The position numbers and the translations under genes are program-made. A stretch of 64,000 nucleotides of DNA, from positions 873,328-937,327 of the forward strand of contig NZ_KQ948736.1 in NCBI RefSeq assembly GCF_001514195.1, given 5' to 3'. The first letter of the stretch is position 1, and the number at the start of each line of letters is the position of its first letter. Source of the stretch: Streptomyces griseorubiginosus. GTDB taxonomy: Bacteria; Actinomycetota; Actinomycetes; Streptomycetales; Streptomycetaceae. Below are positions 25,903-35,076 of this stretch, in pieces. The notes beneath the pieces are model-generated. The model did no database searches, was not told the DNA's origin, and saw only the letters and a program-made list of their open reading frames with translations.

Positions 25903-26706
25903 ATGGCGGTTCTGCACGCCTGGCGCGCCGCGCGCGTCACCCCGCTCGGCGAGCTGCACGCGCCGCCCCGGATGACGGCGGTCCTGGTCCGCCTCGTCGT
26001 CCAGGTGATCCTGGTGGCGTCCCTGTGGCACGGCCTGTACGACCGCACCGGCACCACCGCGGGTCTCTCCGAGGGGCAGGCGGTGACGTACGCCGTCCTG
26101 GCCGTACTGGCTTCCCGGCTGCGGGAGTTGGACCAGTACGCGGGCCGGGACACCGTGCTCCAGCACATGCACTTCGGCACGATCGTGTACTGGTACCTGC
26201 GCCCGCTGCCCCCGCAGCGGTACCACGCCCTGCGGGCGCTCGGCGAGCAGGTGTACGGCTTCGCCTGGGCGCTCGGCGGCTACCTGGTCTGTCTGGCGGC
26301 GGGTGTGGTGGACCCGCCCAAGTCGGCCGCTGTGGCAGGGGTGTTCACGCTGAGCCTGCTCCTCGGCCAGGTGGTGCTGTACAACGTCATGCTGCTGCTG
26401 GACCAGTTGTGCTTCTGGACGGTCCGCAACAACGCGGCGATGCTGATCCTGATCTTCGCGCAGAACCTGCTGTCCGGGGTGTACGCGCCGCTGTGGTTCT
26501 TCCCGGACTGGTTCATCACGCTGAGCGGATTCCTGCCGTTCCAGGCGACGTTGAGCGTTCCGCTGTCGATCTACATCGGCCGTATCCCGCTGTCGGACGC
26601 CGGCGGGCAGCTGGCGATCCAGGCCGGCTGGGCCGTGGCGCTCACCCTGTTCACCCGTTTCCTGTGGCGGCGTGCCGCCCGCCGTGTCATCTCCCAGGGA
26701 GGCTGA
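25903..26706 (+). CDS. ABC-2 family transporter permease
   Basis: A 267-aa membrane protein with about six helices (for example MTAVLVRLVVQVILVASLW, NNAAMLILIFAQNLLSGVYAPLWFFPDWF). The PLWFFPDWF segment before the last helices is typical of ABC-2 permeases. It begins 1 nt after the ATPase stop and ends 5 nt before the second permease, so the three genes form one operon. Confidence 0.82.
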   Translation: MAVLHAWRAARVTPLGELHAPPRMTAVLVRLVVQVILVASLWHGLYDRTGTTAGLSEGQAVTYAVLAVLASRLRELDQYAGRDTVLQHMHFGTIVYWYLRPLPPQRYHALRALGEQVYGFAWALGGYLVCLAAGVVDPPKSAAVAGVFTLSLLLGQVVLYNVMLLLDQLCFWTVRNNAAMLILIFAQNLLSGVYAPLWFFPDWFITLSGFLPFQATLSVPLSIYIGRIPLSDAGGQLAIQAGWAVALTLFTRFLWRRAARRVISQGG

Positions 26707-26711
26707 GGCCG

Positions 26712-27512
26712 ATGAACGCCGTCCGGATCGCGTGGCGCGTCACGCGGCTCAACTTCCGTGCTCAGCTGGAGTACCGGACCGAGTTCCTGCTGATGATCGC
26801 CATCGGGGCGATCTGGCAGGTGTCGGTGATCGTGTTCGCGACGGTGCTGCTGACCCGGTTCACGGGGATGGGCGGCTGGGACAGCTCGGAGGTGCTGCTG
26901 ATCCCGGCGACGCGGATGCTCGCGCACGGTCTGTTCGTGCTCTTCCTGGGCCGGGTGCACGGCTCAGGCCGGCAGATCCAGGAGGGCCGGATCGACATCT
27001 ACCTGACCCGCCCGATGCCGGTGCACCGCCAGCTCCAGCTGGAGTTCTTCCCCACGAACGCGATAGGCGACCTGACGGTCGCGGTCGGCCTGATGGCAGG
27101 CGCGCTGAGCCGCAGCCAGCTCGACTGGACACCGGGCCGGATCTCCTACCTCGTCGCGGCGGTCATCGGCGGCATGTTCCTGGAGGCGGCCCTCTTCACG
27201 GCGGTCGCCTCGGCGGGCCTGCGCTACCCGGCGGCCGACTACTGGAGCCGCTGGCTGGAGGAACTCCTCGGCACCTTCGGCAGCTACCCCCTGAACGTCC
27301 TCCCGAAGGCGGTCGGCGGCCTGCTGACCTACGGCCTCCCCCTCGCCTTCGTCGCCTACTTCCCGGCAGCGGTCCTGACCGGCCACGGCCACGACACGGG
27401 CGTCCCGTACTGGCTGGCGGCCCTGTCACCGCTGGTGGGGGTGGCGGCGTATCTGGGGTCGCGGGTGCTGTGGCGGTGGAGTCTTCGGCATTATGCGGGG
27501 ATCGGCGGGTGA
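26712..27512 (+). CDS. ABC-2 family transporter permease, second subunit
   Basis: A 266-aa membrane protein with about six helices; the N-terminus RLNFRAQLEYRTEFLLMIAIGAIWQ (key part LEYRTEFLLM) is characteristic of paired DUF990-like ABC-2 permeases. It likely heterodimerises with the upstream permease in an exporter. No biosynthetic gene adjoins it, so no cargo can be inferred. Confidence 0.82.
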   Translation: MNAVRIAWRVTRLNFRAQLEYRTEFLLMIAIGAIWQVSVIVFATVLLTRFTGMGGWDSSEVLLIPATRMLAHGLFVLFLGRVHGSGRQIQEGRIDIYLTRPMPVHRQLQLEFFPTNAIGDLTVAVGLMAGALSRSQLDWTPGRISYLVAAVIGGMFLEAALFTAVASAGLRYPAADYWSRWLEELLGTFGSYPLNVLPKAVGGLLTYGLPLAFVAYFPAAVLTGHGHDTGVPYWLAALSPLVGVAAYLGSRVLWRWSLRHYAGIGG

Positions 27513-28132
27513 CTCCCTCGACCCCACCCCAGAGCTCAAAGCGGCCTGGAAGTCGTCGAGGGAGTTCGTCCAACCCACGGTTGCCATATGCCGAGAGCGG
27601 ACGGCTCTGACGATGTCCCGGTAGCACGACCGCGAGAGCGGGTCGTATCGGGTCAAGCGCTCAGCCGTCCGGTCTGATCGCCACGGTCAACCGGGCGGCC
27701 CTATTCGTGCCGGCGATGCCGACGAACGCGAGGAAGCAGTTGCCGGCTGCTCCTCCCCACGCCGCCCAGCCGGTTCCCACACCTTACGAACGCCACAATC
27801 TTCATACTGATCACACTCTGCGGCACGTATCCACAAGGTCGCATTGCAAGTTTTTACGAGTTTCAGAGGGCGCAAATCCGCTGCCGCCCAGCCGTTCGGC
27901 GCGCCTGCGAGCCGCACTCCTTCGTGAAGGCCGGGTGAGGGAATCGAGCACTTTCACGTCAACACCCGTACAGGAGTCCCCTCAGGCGTTTCCCGCGGGT
28001 GACGAACCCCGCTCAGGACTCGGTAGGGTGACGAAGATCCAGCGGGCGCCGGATCCGGGCCGGGCCGAGCCGAGCCGAGCCGATTTGAGATATGCCGGTG
28101 AAAATGCCGGTAAGGCAAGAGGGAATGAGTTC
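27513..28132. other. 620-nt region without a recognisable gene
   Basis: I find no convincing coding sequence. A weak hairpin (ACGACC at 27626-27631 with GGTCGT at 27641-27646) may terminate the ABC operon. From about 27780 the sequence turns less GC-rich (for example AATCTTCATACTGATCAC) and should contain the promoter of the WXG100 operon. A minus-strand reading frame at 27530-27656 has a protein-like stretch (MATVGWTNSLDDFQAAL) but no start signal or homologue I recognise; it may be a relic. Confidence 0.45.
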
Positions 28133-28462
28133 ATGGGGGAGCAGTTCAAAACAGATCTGCAGCAGTTGGACACGTTCATCCGGACGCTTGAGGGATGCGT
28201 CCGAGAACTCAACGAGGCACGAACTGCCTTGGCTCACGTCCGTGCCGATCAGATCGGCACACCACGCCTGGACGAGTCCTGTGACGGATTCCAGGAGCGC
28301 TGGAAGTACGGGGCCGATCAGACCAAGAGGATGATTGACGCCATCAGCGAGGGCGTCAAGACCAACAAGGAAGCCTACGAAGCAGTGGAGGAAGCTCTGG
28401 ACAGGGCTTTCAAGGACATCGGGAAGGCCTCCACAGGTGCCGAGACCAGGGGAGCCGCATAA
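28133..28462 (+). CDS. WXG100/ESAT-6-like small helical protein
   Basis: A 109-aa, highly charged, all-helical protein without signal peptide. The central FQERWKYG sits at the turn between two long helices, as the WxG motif does in ESAT-6-like proteins. Such proteins pair with larger effectors for type VII secretion. It is followed with no gap by a WXG-containing 428-aa protein. The start is ATG at 28133 with AGAGGGA upstream. Codon use is less GC-biased than in neighbouring regions. The assignment rests on size, helicity and context. Confidence 0.6.
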   Translation: MGEQFKTDLQQLDTFIRTLEGCVRELNEARTALAHVRADQIGTPRLDESCDGFQERWKYGADQTKRMIDAISEGVKTNKEAYEAVEEALDRAFKDIGKASTGAETRGAA

Positions 28463-29749
28463 GTGGCAACAAACCCGTACGTCGGCCTCGGATGGAATCC
28501 TGTTCCCGGAGTCCCAGGCGAAGTCCATGCACTGCAGCAGAAGGTGGCGGACGCGGCGACCTCGCTGCGCAACTGCCACAACCAGCTGCAGAGACTGAGC
28601 GGGGAAAGCAGCTACTGGCAGGGGGATGCGGCAAAGAACTTCCGCGAAGCGCTCGACGGAGACCTCGCCGTCTACGTCAAGAACGCCGCGCGCTCCCTGG
28701 AAAAGGCGGCAGCCCAGCTCAAAACGTGGGACGAAGATCTGTCCTCCCACCGGGAATTGGCGCGTAAGTACGACGACGAGGCCAGTGAAAGAAAGACCGC
28801 CGCCGAAAAGGCCAGGGGGCGCTACAGCCAGGCAAAGGACCACCCTGATCTCAAACTGGCGAACCAGCAGTTCCCCACCCAGGCGGAGGCCGATGCGGCA
28901 GAGCAGCGGCTTCGAGCCGCCGAGAGCAGCCTCGATGCGGCGACGAGTGCACTCAACAGTGCCAACGAGGCATACAACGATGTCATCCGCAAGGCGGAAG
29001 CGCTGGAACACTCGCACTCGGACAGAGCGGACCTGATCGCCAAGTCACTCGACGAAGCCACCGACAAGCTGGCTCCTCGGGAACCGGGCTGGCTGAGCAA
29101 AGCCGTCAGCGGGATCTGGGATGCGATCAAGGCTGTCGGGCAATTCCTCTACGATCACGCGGGCACCATTGGCGCCATCGCCGGCCTGCTGGCACTCATC
29201 CCTGGGCCCTGGTCTCCCGTGTTCGCGGGGATCGCGCTGGTAGCGAGCGCGGTCTCGATGACCCACAACCTCGCCGACCCCGAATTCAGATCCGCCCTGT
29301 GGGGCGACAAGTTCGGATGGAACATGGACACCTTTTCGGCCTATGGATCGCTTGCCGGCGACACTCTCGGAATGGTCCCGGGAGTCGGGGCGCTGGGCAA
29401 GGCAGGGAAAGAGGTGGCCGAAGCCGCCAGGATGGCCGAAGGCTTTGGTGAGACTGTCACCACCGGCGCGAAGGTGACCGAATTCGCCAAGGACATCGTC
29501 CCCGCCTTCTCACGAAGCCACACGGAAGACCTTGCTGCGACCGTGGCTGACGCCGCGGCAGGCGGCGCGGCCAAGGTGAAGCGGATCGCCGACTTCGGAA
29601 TGAACTCCGTCAACGTGACCGCGAACCTGGCCTCTTCTGCGGAGACCTTCGGCTGGCTGCCCGATGACGGCACCGGACACAACGCGGCGGAGACCACCAA
29701 GGCTGCCGCAACTTTGCATGGGCTCGCCGGACTGGCGGGGTTCGCATGA
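28463..29749 (+). CDS. Putative type VII secretion substrate with N-terminal WXG-like domain
   Basis: A 428-aa protein. Residues ~1-110 form a helical WXG100-like domain with YWQGDAAKNF at the turn; ~100-200 is a coiled coil rich in Ala, Glu, Lys (SERKTAAEKARGRYSQAKD). A hydrophobic segment lies near 220-270 (GTIGAIAGLLALIPGPW, GIALVASAVSM), followed by a Gly/Ala-rich region (SLAGDTLGMVPGVGALGKAG). No toxin domain is recognisable at the C-terminus, unlike many polymorphic toxins of this layout. It may be a pore-forming or truncated effector; function unproven. GTG 28463 follows the previous stop directly and the gene overlaps the next by 4 nt. Confidence 0.65.
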   Translation: MATNPYVGLGWNPVPGVPGEVHALQQKVADAATSLRNCHNQLQRLSGESSYWQGDAAKNFREALDGDLAVYVKNAARSLEKAAAQLKTWDEDLSSHRELARKYDDEASERKTAAEKARGRYSQAKDHPDLKLANQQFPTQAEADAAEQRLRAAESSLDAATSALNSANEAYNDVIRKAEALEHSHSDRADLIAKSLDEATDKLAPREPGWLSKAVSGIWDAIKAVGQFLYDHAGTIGAIAGLLALIPGPWSPVFAGIALVASAVSMTHNLADPEFRSALWGDKFGWNMDTFSAYGSLAGDTLGMVPGVGALGKAGKEVAEAARMAEGFGETVTTGAKVTEFAKDIVPAFSRSHTEDLAATVADAAAGGAAKVKRIADFGMNSVNVTANLASSAETFGWLPDDGTGHNAAETTKAAATLHGLAGLAGFA

Positions 29750-30423
29750 CAATGGTGGAAGCAGAGCCGAGGCCCTCCTTCTGGTACGGGATGCCACGCG
29801 GCTATCTGCAACTGGACCTGAACCCCTCATCGGAGCGAATCGAGTTGCTGGCACAGCAGGTCCTGGGCCTCCCTGCCGAACTGCGGAAGAAAGCCGACCA
29901 GGTCTTTCGGTTTTATTCCGGGGCGCTCACTCTTCTGAGTCAACAGAACGTGCATGGATGCGCTCTGGGGTTGCACCCCGACGGCAGCGGCGGAGTTCTG
30001 TCCTCCGTCCTCACGGTGTCGAGCATTTCGGCGTCCGGTCTCGATCCGAAACTCGTCGTCGCCACACTGGTGAAAACTTCGGGCGAGACGCCAGGAGGTC
30101 ACACGCAACCGCTTGAACTGCCATGCGGTACAGGCTCTTTCTTCGAAGAACAGCGCACCACGACAGCTCCGGGCCGTTCCGGGGAGGAAAGCGACGATTT
30201 GCCGGAAGGCACCGTCTGGCAGGGGACGGTCGCCGTGGCGGCCGTGTCTTCCTCGGAGATCGTTGTGATGCAGCTGGTCACATCCGGGGTTGACTACGCT
30301 GACGACTACCGCAATGTGCTGTTCGGGGTTGCGTCCACTCTGACGTTCACCGACCCGTCGCCTATGGAGACGCGGGCAGCAGAGGGTGGTTCTGTCGCCG
30401 CAGCCAGGAGTCCCTTCGGATGA
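29746..30423 (+). CDS. Hypothetical protein of the WXG100 operon
   Basis: A 225-aa soluble protein without recognised domain. It has no signal peptide or membrane helix. Two beta-rich halves (GCALGLHPDGSGGVLSSVLTVSS and GTVAVAAVSSSEIVVMQLVTS, each with alternating hydrophobics) suggest a mixed alpha/beta fold. Coupled by an ATGA overlap to the putative effector, it could be a cognate immunity protein or secretion chaperone; this is inferred only from position. Confidence 0.55.
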   Translation: MTMVEAEPRPSFWYGMPRGYLQLDLNPSSERIELLAQQVLGLPAELRKKADQVFRFYSGALTLLSQQNVHGCALGLHPDGSGGVLSSVLTVSSISASGLDPKLVVATLVKTSGETPGGHTQPLELPCGTGSFFEEQRTTTAPGRSGEESDDLPEGTVWQGTVAVAAVSSSEIVVMQLVTSGVDYADDYRNVLFGVASTLTFTDPSPMETRAAEGGSVAAARSPFG

Positions 30424-30456
30424 TCCGTGGCCGTGGTTGAGCTGGAAGGAAAGAAG

Positions 30457-31077
30457 ATGTCGGACACTCTCGGTGCCACGAGCCCACCTGGAGTCGCGGA
30501 GGTGGGCCGCCTGCTGAAGCGCAACTACCTCCTCCTGATCCAAGGCGTTGTCCTTCGCCTCGTCGTCTTCGGGGCGCTGTGCGCGGCGCCGGTGGTCCTG
30601 TCGAAGACGGGTACCTGGGACTCGCCGGTGCTCTCGGTGCTGAGTGTGGCGGGAGTCATGGGGTTCGTCCTGATGACCTACAGATTTCCCTTCGCCCTTC
30701 TGTCACTCGGCAGGTGCAGGCGGGTGTTGAGGGAATACCCCCTCGAATTCCGCTCCGGCATGTCGAAGAAGAGTGAAAGCCGGACGAAGTACGGCACGGT
30801 TTTCACAGTGCGGGTCAAGGCAGAGGAGCGGGGAAGGTCGCCGCTCCTGCGGGCCGCGGACGCTCTGGAACGCCACCGCTGGCCAAAGGGTGCTGAAGAC
30901 GGCGTGTGGTTCGCGGGGGATCTGCCGTTCGGAGGCGTGGTCGTCGTGCCCGGCAGCGGCACTCTCCTGGTGGTGCGGCCGGAGGACTGGGACAAGTTCG
31001 CAGCAGAACGGGAGCAGGCCGGGCCCGACCGGATCGAGCGGGCCCGGCGAACCCGTCTCGCGAAGCGGGTGAGGTAG
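30457..31077 (+). CDS. Small membrane protein of the WXG100 operon
   Basis: A 206-aa protein with two predicted transmembrane helices (LIQGVVLRLVVFGALCAAPVV and VLSVAGVMGFVLMTYRFPFAL, ~30-90) and a cytoplasmic C-terminal domain of ~110 residues ending in a basic tail. No family is recognised. ATG 30457 behind AAGGAAAG is preferred over GTG 30427. It is the last gene of the four-gene unit; a membrane-bound immunity or accessory protein is one possibility. Confidence 0.6.
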   Translation: MSDTLGATSPPGVAEVGRLLKRNYLLLIQGVVLRLVVFGALCAAPVVLSKTGTWDSPVLSVLSVAGVMGFVLMTYRFPFALLSLGRCRRVLREYPLEFRSGMSKKSESRTKYGTVFTVRVKAEERGRSPLLRAADALERHRWPKGAEDGVWFAGDLPFGGVVVVPGSGTLLVVRPEDWDKFAAEREQAGPDRIERARRTRLAKRVR

Positions 31078-31142
31078 GGATACCGGGGGGCTAGGCCCCG
31101 TTGCGGGCTGTGCCCGACTACAAGTGGTACGCCATTCCTTTT

Positions 31143-32388
31143 TCAGGCCCGGCGGATCGGCGTGAACAGGGCGGCTGTCGCCACGAGCGCGCAGCAGGCG
31201 CCCGCCGTCAGGGCCACCGGGGTGGTGCCCTGGTGTTCCGCCGCCCAGGTGAGGAGGGCCGCGCCGAGGGGGGGCCGCGGCGTAGTGGAGGGTCCAGAAG
31301 GCCGAGGTGACGCGGCCCAGGAGGGGTTCGGGGGTGATCTCCTGGCGCAGGGACATGGAGCAGGTGCCCGCCATGCCGCCGCCGGCGAGGAAGAGTGCGC
31401 TCAGGGCCGCGACGACCGGGACCTGCCCGGTCCAGCCGATACCGGCGACGGCGAGCCCGCACAGGGCGACGGAGCCGGTCCAGACCGCGCCGAAGCCGAA
31501 CCAGCGGCGTAGCCGGGCCACCAGCAGCGCCCCTGTGATGGTGCCGAGCGCGCCGACGGCCATGACGGTGCCGACCGTGCTGTCGTCGTGGCCGAGGTCG
31601 TGCTTGAGGCGGTAGATCAGCAGGTCGTTGAGGCCGAGGGTGAGGAAGCTGAACACGAACAGCAGCACGGTGAGCGAGCGCAGCACGGGCTGCTTTCGCA
31701 GGAAGGCCGCTCCGGTGCGCAGGTCCCGCCACAGCCCGGTACGTTCGGCCGGGCCGGCCGGGCGGGCACGGAACCGCACGAAGACCGTGCAGAGCGCCGA
31801 CACCCCGAAGCTCACCGCGTCGACGCCGACTGCTGTGGCGGGCCCGGTCCAGGCCGCCACGGCACCCGCGCACACCGGCCCCAGCACCCCGGCCGCGGCG
31901 GCCGTCGCGTTCAACCGGCCGTTCGCCTCGGTGAGTTGACCGGTACCGACCAGGCTCCGTACGACGGTGACGTACCCGACGGCGAACAGCATCCCGACCG
32001 CCTCGCACACCGGCAGCACCCCGTACAGCAGCCACACCTGCGGACCGAGGAGCCACACCACCGGGATCACCCCGTACAGCACCATCCGCACGAGGTCGCA
32101 CCCGACGAGCAGCCGACGCCGGTCGACCCGGTCCACCACCACGCCCGCGAACACGGCCGCGACGACGGCGGCCGCCCCGCCCACCGCGGTCAACAGCCCC
32201 ATCCGGGCGACGGATCCGGTCGCCTCCAGCACCAGCAGGGGCAGCGCGATCAGGGCGAAGGAGTCACCGAGGACGGACAGGGTCTGGGCGGCCCAGAAGA
32301 CGACGAAGTCACGCTGCCGCCACAGGGGCCGCACCGGCGGAATCATGCGCCGGTCCGTCCCTCCACCCCGCTGCGCCTCGTACGCCAC
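31143..32388 (-). pseudogene. MFS transporter, disrupted by a +1 frameshift in a C7 run
   Basis: A major facilitator superfamily exporter (DHA-like) whose first ~375 residues read normally: RPLWRQRDFVVFWAAQTLSVLGDSFALI, the motif-A loop VVVDRVDRRRL, and ~11 helices. At 31267-31273 (seven C on the coding strand) the frame shifts. Removing one base restores HYAAAPLGAALLTWAAEHQG and an end at TGA 31143 (PIRRA), the normal MFS length of ~414. Unshifted, the frame runs far into the antisense of the neighbouring membrane-protein gene. It is either a recent null mutation, a phase-variable homopolymer, or a sequencing error. GTG 32388 follows GGGGGAGG. Confidence 0.8.
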
Positions 32389-32450
32389 GACCCTCCCCCG
32401 GTTGTCCGCCGGTCACCCTACGAGCGAGCGCGTGGCCCCGCACCTCATAT

Positions 32451-33758
32451 TCAGGCCGCGTGGGCGCCCTCCTCTCCGTGAGCGGTGTCGGCGGTCCGCT
32501 CCGCCGCAGGCCCGTCGTCCAGGTCGGCCAGGCGACGGATGCCCGGCACGGGCGACGGCAGCAACCACAGGACCGACAGGACCCCGCCCACGGCGACCAC
32601 GACGAACGTGGTCCGCAGGCCGACGGTCGTGGCCAGTACTCCTCCCACGACCGCGCCGAGGGGGCGTATGCCGTAGTTGACGGTGCTGTAGGCGCCCACG
32701 ACCCGGCTGCGCAGGGCGTCCGGAGTGACAGCGGCCTGAAGGGAGTTGAGGGGCACGTCGAACCACATCACTCCCAGTCCCACCAGGAACTGTGCCGCCC
32801 CCAGGAGCAGGGCACCGGCCCACGCCGGTCCGCCCGCGACGGCAGCCAGCGCGAAGGGGGCGGGGAAAAGTACGGCCCCGACGGCGACGCACCGCCCCAC
32901 ACCGATCCGGCGGGACAGCCACGGCGCGGTGAGGGCCCCGAGGAGGGAACCGGTCGCTCCGATGCCCAGCGTCAACCCGATGGCTCCCGGGGAGAGTCGG
33001 AGTTCACGGTCGGCGAAGAGCACGACCATGCCGGTGCCGGCCAGGAACGTGAAGAAGTTGATCGTGGTCGTGCAGCCCAGCCCCGCCCGCAGCACCGGTT
33101 GCCGCAGGACGAAGAGGAGACCCTCACGGGCATCCCGCAGGAGAGCGAGCCCGGTTGTCCCTGAACGGGCCGCGGGCGCGGGCTCGTCGACCGGGGCCCG
33201 TCCCAGCAGCAGTGCGGACACCACGAAGGAGAGCGCGTCGGCGAGAACGGCGACCGGTGCGCTCAGCGCCTGCACGAGGCCGCCGCCGACCGCGGGTCCG
33301 GCCACGAAGGAGGCCGAACGGGCCGCGCTGAAGCTGCTGTTGGCGGCGACGTACGACGAACGCGGCACGATCCGCGCGAACAGCGGCTGCCAGGCACACC
33401 CTGCCACCACCCCCGCCAGGCCGCCGAGCAGCACCACGGCGTACAGCTGTCCGAGCGTGATGTGCCCCCAGATGTGGGCGACGGGCAGTGACAGCAGCAC
33501 GACAGCCCGCACGAGATCCATCAGCACCAGCAGGCGCCGCTTCCGCGCCCGCCCGTCGACCCAGGCGCCCAGCACCAGTGCCAGCAGGTTCGGAGCCCAC
33601 GCGAGCGCGGTCAGCACGGCCACCTGCCCGGCCGAGGCGTCCAGGACGGTGACAGCGACGAGCGGCACCGCCACCTCGGAGACCCGGTCGCCGAACTGCG
33701 ACACAGCGCTACTGGCCCAGTAGCGCACGAAACGCCCGTCCCGCCAGAGGGATGTCAC
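32451..33758 (-). CDS. MFS transporter
   Basis: A 435-aa major facilitator superfamily protein with 12 predicted helices, start TSLWRDGRFVRYWASSAVSQFGD and motif-A-like loop WVDGRARKRRLL. It is of the macrolide/antibiotic-efflux-like type with a short charged C-terminal tail. The GTG start overlaps the stop of the ArsR regulator by 3 nt, forming a regulator-exporter operon. It is related to the adjacent frameshifted transporter and may have arisen by duplication. Substrate unknown. Confidence 0.87.
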   Translation of the reverse strand: MTSLWRDGRFVRYWASSAVSQFGDRVSEVAVPLVAVTVLDASAGQVAVLTALAWAPNLLALVLGAWVDGRARKRRLLVLMDLVRAVVLLSLPVAHIWGHITLGQLYAVVLLGGLAGVVAGCAWQPLFARIVPRSSYVAANSSFSAARSASFVAGPAVGGGLVQALSAPVAVLADALSFVVSALLLGRAPVDEPAPAARSGTTGLALLRDAREGLLFVLRQPVLRAGLGCTTTINFFTFLAGTGMVVLFADRELRLSPGAIGLTLGIGATGSLLGALTAPWLSRRIGVGRCVAVGAVLFPAPFALAAVAGGPAWAGALLLGAAQFLVGLGVMWFDVPLNSLQAAVTPDALRSRVVGAYSTVNYGIRPLGAVVGGVLATTVGLRTTFVVVAVGGVLSVLWLLPSPVPGIRRLADLDDGPAAERTADTAHGEEGAHAA

Positions 33759-34342
33759 GCGTCACCGGCTTCCGCCGACTCGGGGAGCGTGTACCGCAGC
33801 AGTCGTACGCCCCGGCTGTCCTCGGGGCGCTCGTCCCGCATGACGTAGGGGGCGATGACGGCCTCGATGGCGTCCTCGATGGCGGCGAGTTCCTCCGCGG
33901 TGACCACGACACGGGTGTTGGCGAGGCGGGAGATCCGCCGCCAGGCCGGTTCGAGGGCTGGTTCCGTCTCGGTGGCCCAGCGCTCGGGCAGTTCGGCGGC
34001 CCGGGCGAACATCTCCGAGGCCAGTGCCCGCGCGGCGGAGGTGCCGTCCTCGTCTTCGGGCATCTCGAACCGGAACCCCCGCGCCACCGCCTCCCAACGC
34101 CTCTCCCGCCGGTCCGTACCGCTCTCGGCCGCGTCCCGCACGAGCCCGAACCCCGCCAGGTGCCGCAGATGCCAGCTGGTCACGGAGGGCGTGGCACCGA
34201 CGTGCGGCGACAACTGCGAGGCGGTGGCGGGGCCGTGGCGCTGGAGCCGCTCCAGGATCGCGAGCCGCACGGGATGCGCCAGCGCCCGCATGGCCTTCGG
34301 GTCGGTGATCTCTATGTCACCCAGTCGGTTACCGGAATCCAC
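33755..34342 (-). CDS. ArsR-type winged-helix regulator of the MFS gene
   Basis: A 195-aa regulator. The N-terminal winged helix is ArsR-like: MRALAHPVRLAILERLQRHG, then TASQLSPHVGATPSVTSWHLRHL as recognition helix. The ~100-aa C-terminal helical extension lacks the Cys metal sites of metal sensors, so it more likely senses a drug or small molecule. The start is GTG 34342; two 16-nt palindromes of identical type lie directly upstream, suggesting strong autorepression of the regulator and exporter. Confidence 0.87.
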   Translation of the reverse strand: MDSGNRLGDIEITDPKAMRALAHPVRLAILERLQRHGPATASQLSPHVGATPSVTSWHLRHLAGFGLVRDAAESGTDRRERRWEAVARGFRFEMPEDEDGTSAARALASEMFARAAELPERWATETEPALEPAWRRISRLANTRVVVTAEELAAIEDAIEAVIAPYVMRDERPEDSRGVRLLRYTLPESAEAGDA

Positions 34343-34346
34343 GATG

Positions 34347-34385
34347 TGAGAGTGTCCTCTCAGAAAGTGTGAGAGTCAACTCTCA
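34347..34385. promoter_or_regulatory. Tandem palindromic operators for the ArsR-type regulator
   Basis: TGAGAGTGTCCTCTCA (34347-34362) and TGAGAGTCAACTCTCA (34370-34385) share TGAGAG/CTCTCA arms; the second is perfect over 7-bp arms. Their centres are 23 nt apart, about two helical turns, and they lie right upstream of the GTG start. Confidence 0.75.
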
Positions 34386-34460
34386 TGATTGAGCGGGAGG
34401 TTGCTGCCGAGCGAGAGCGGAACCCCACCAGTCCATCGAAGCGAAAATCGCTAGCCAAAA

Positions 34461-34477
34461 ACCTAGGCCCCCTAGGT
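34461..34477. promoter_or_regulatory. Palindromic operator upstream of the TetR gene
   Basis: ACCTAGGCCCCCTAGGT has perfect 7-bp arms around CCC and ends 11 nt before the TetR ATG, a position suited to autorepression. Confidence 0.65.
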
Positions 34478-34488
34478 AACCTGCCCCC

Positions 34489-35076
34489 ATGAGCCCCCGC
34501 GCAGGTCTGACCCCCGAACGTCTCACCGTGGCCGCTGCCGATCTCGCCGACGAGGTCGGGTTCGAGAACGTCACGCTTGCCGGGCTGGCCAAGCGGTTCG
34601 GGGTGAAGGACGCGAGCCTGTACTCGCACGTCAGGAACCTTCAGGACCTGCGCGTCCGGGTCGCCCTGCTGGCCGGCGGCGAGATGATCGACCGGATCGC
34701 TCTCGCCGTGGCCGGGCGGGCCGGCAAGGACGCGCTGGCCGCCTTCGCCGGGGCCTATCGCGCGTACGCGCTCGAACGGCCGGGGCGGTACGCGGCCACC
34801 CAGATCCGTATCGACCAGTCGCTGATCGCCGGCACCCCCGCCCTGCGCCGCACCGCCGAGATCACCTACGGCATGCTCCGCGCCTACGGCCTGTCCGAAC
34901 CCGATCTCACCGATGCCGTACGCCTGTTGCGCGCCACCTTCCACGGCTACTGCGCCCTGGAGTCCACCGGCGGCTTCGGCGCGCCCCGTGACGTACGGGC
35001 GTCCTGGGACAAGGCCGTCGACGCCCTGCACATCGCACTCGAGAACTGGCCCCAGGAGGAGACCACCGATGACTGA
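34489..35076 (+). CDS. TetR-family regulator (WHG-domain type)
   Basis: A 195-aa TetR repressor. The helix-turn-helix is VTLAGLAKRFGVKDASLYSHV (~25-47; key part FGVKDASLYSHV), and the C-terminal ligand domain has the FHGYCALESTGGFG segment typical of the WHG subgroup. It is coupled by overlap to an alpha/beta hydrolase gene that it probably controls, with a clear palindrome in its own promoter. Confidence 0.88.
   Translation: MSPRAGLTPERLTVAAADLADEVGFENVTLAGLAKRFGVKDASLYSHVRNLQDLRVRVALLAGGEMIDRIALAVAGRAGKDALAAFAGAYRAYALERPGRYAATQIRIDQSLIAGTPALRRTAEITYGMLRAYGLSEPDLTDAVRLLRATFHGYCALESTGGFGAPRDVRASWDKAVDALHIALENWPQEETTDD

Noticed and set aside
27426..27656. Possible small gene or transposase fragment on the minus strand
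   Set aside because: No start signal, no recognised transposase motif, and partial overlap with the 3' end of a permease gene; kept only as a possible relic.
30703..31142. C-terminal extension of the MFS gene into the neighbouring operon
   Set aside because: The extension is the antisense of the small membrane-protein gene and arises only from the C7 frameshift; the restored frame ends normally at 31143.
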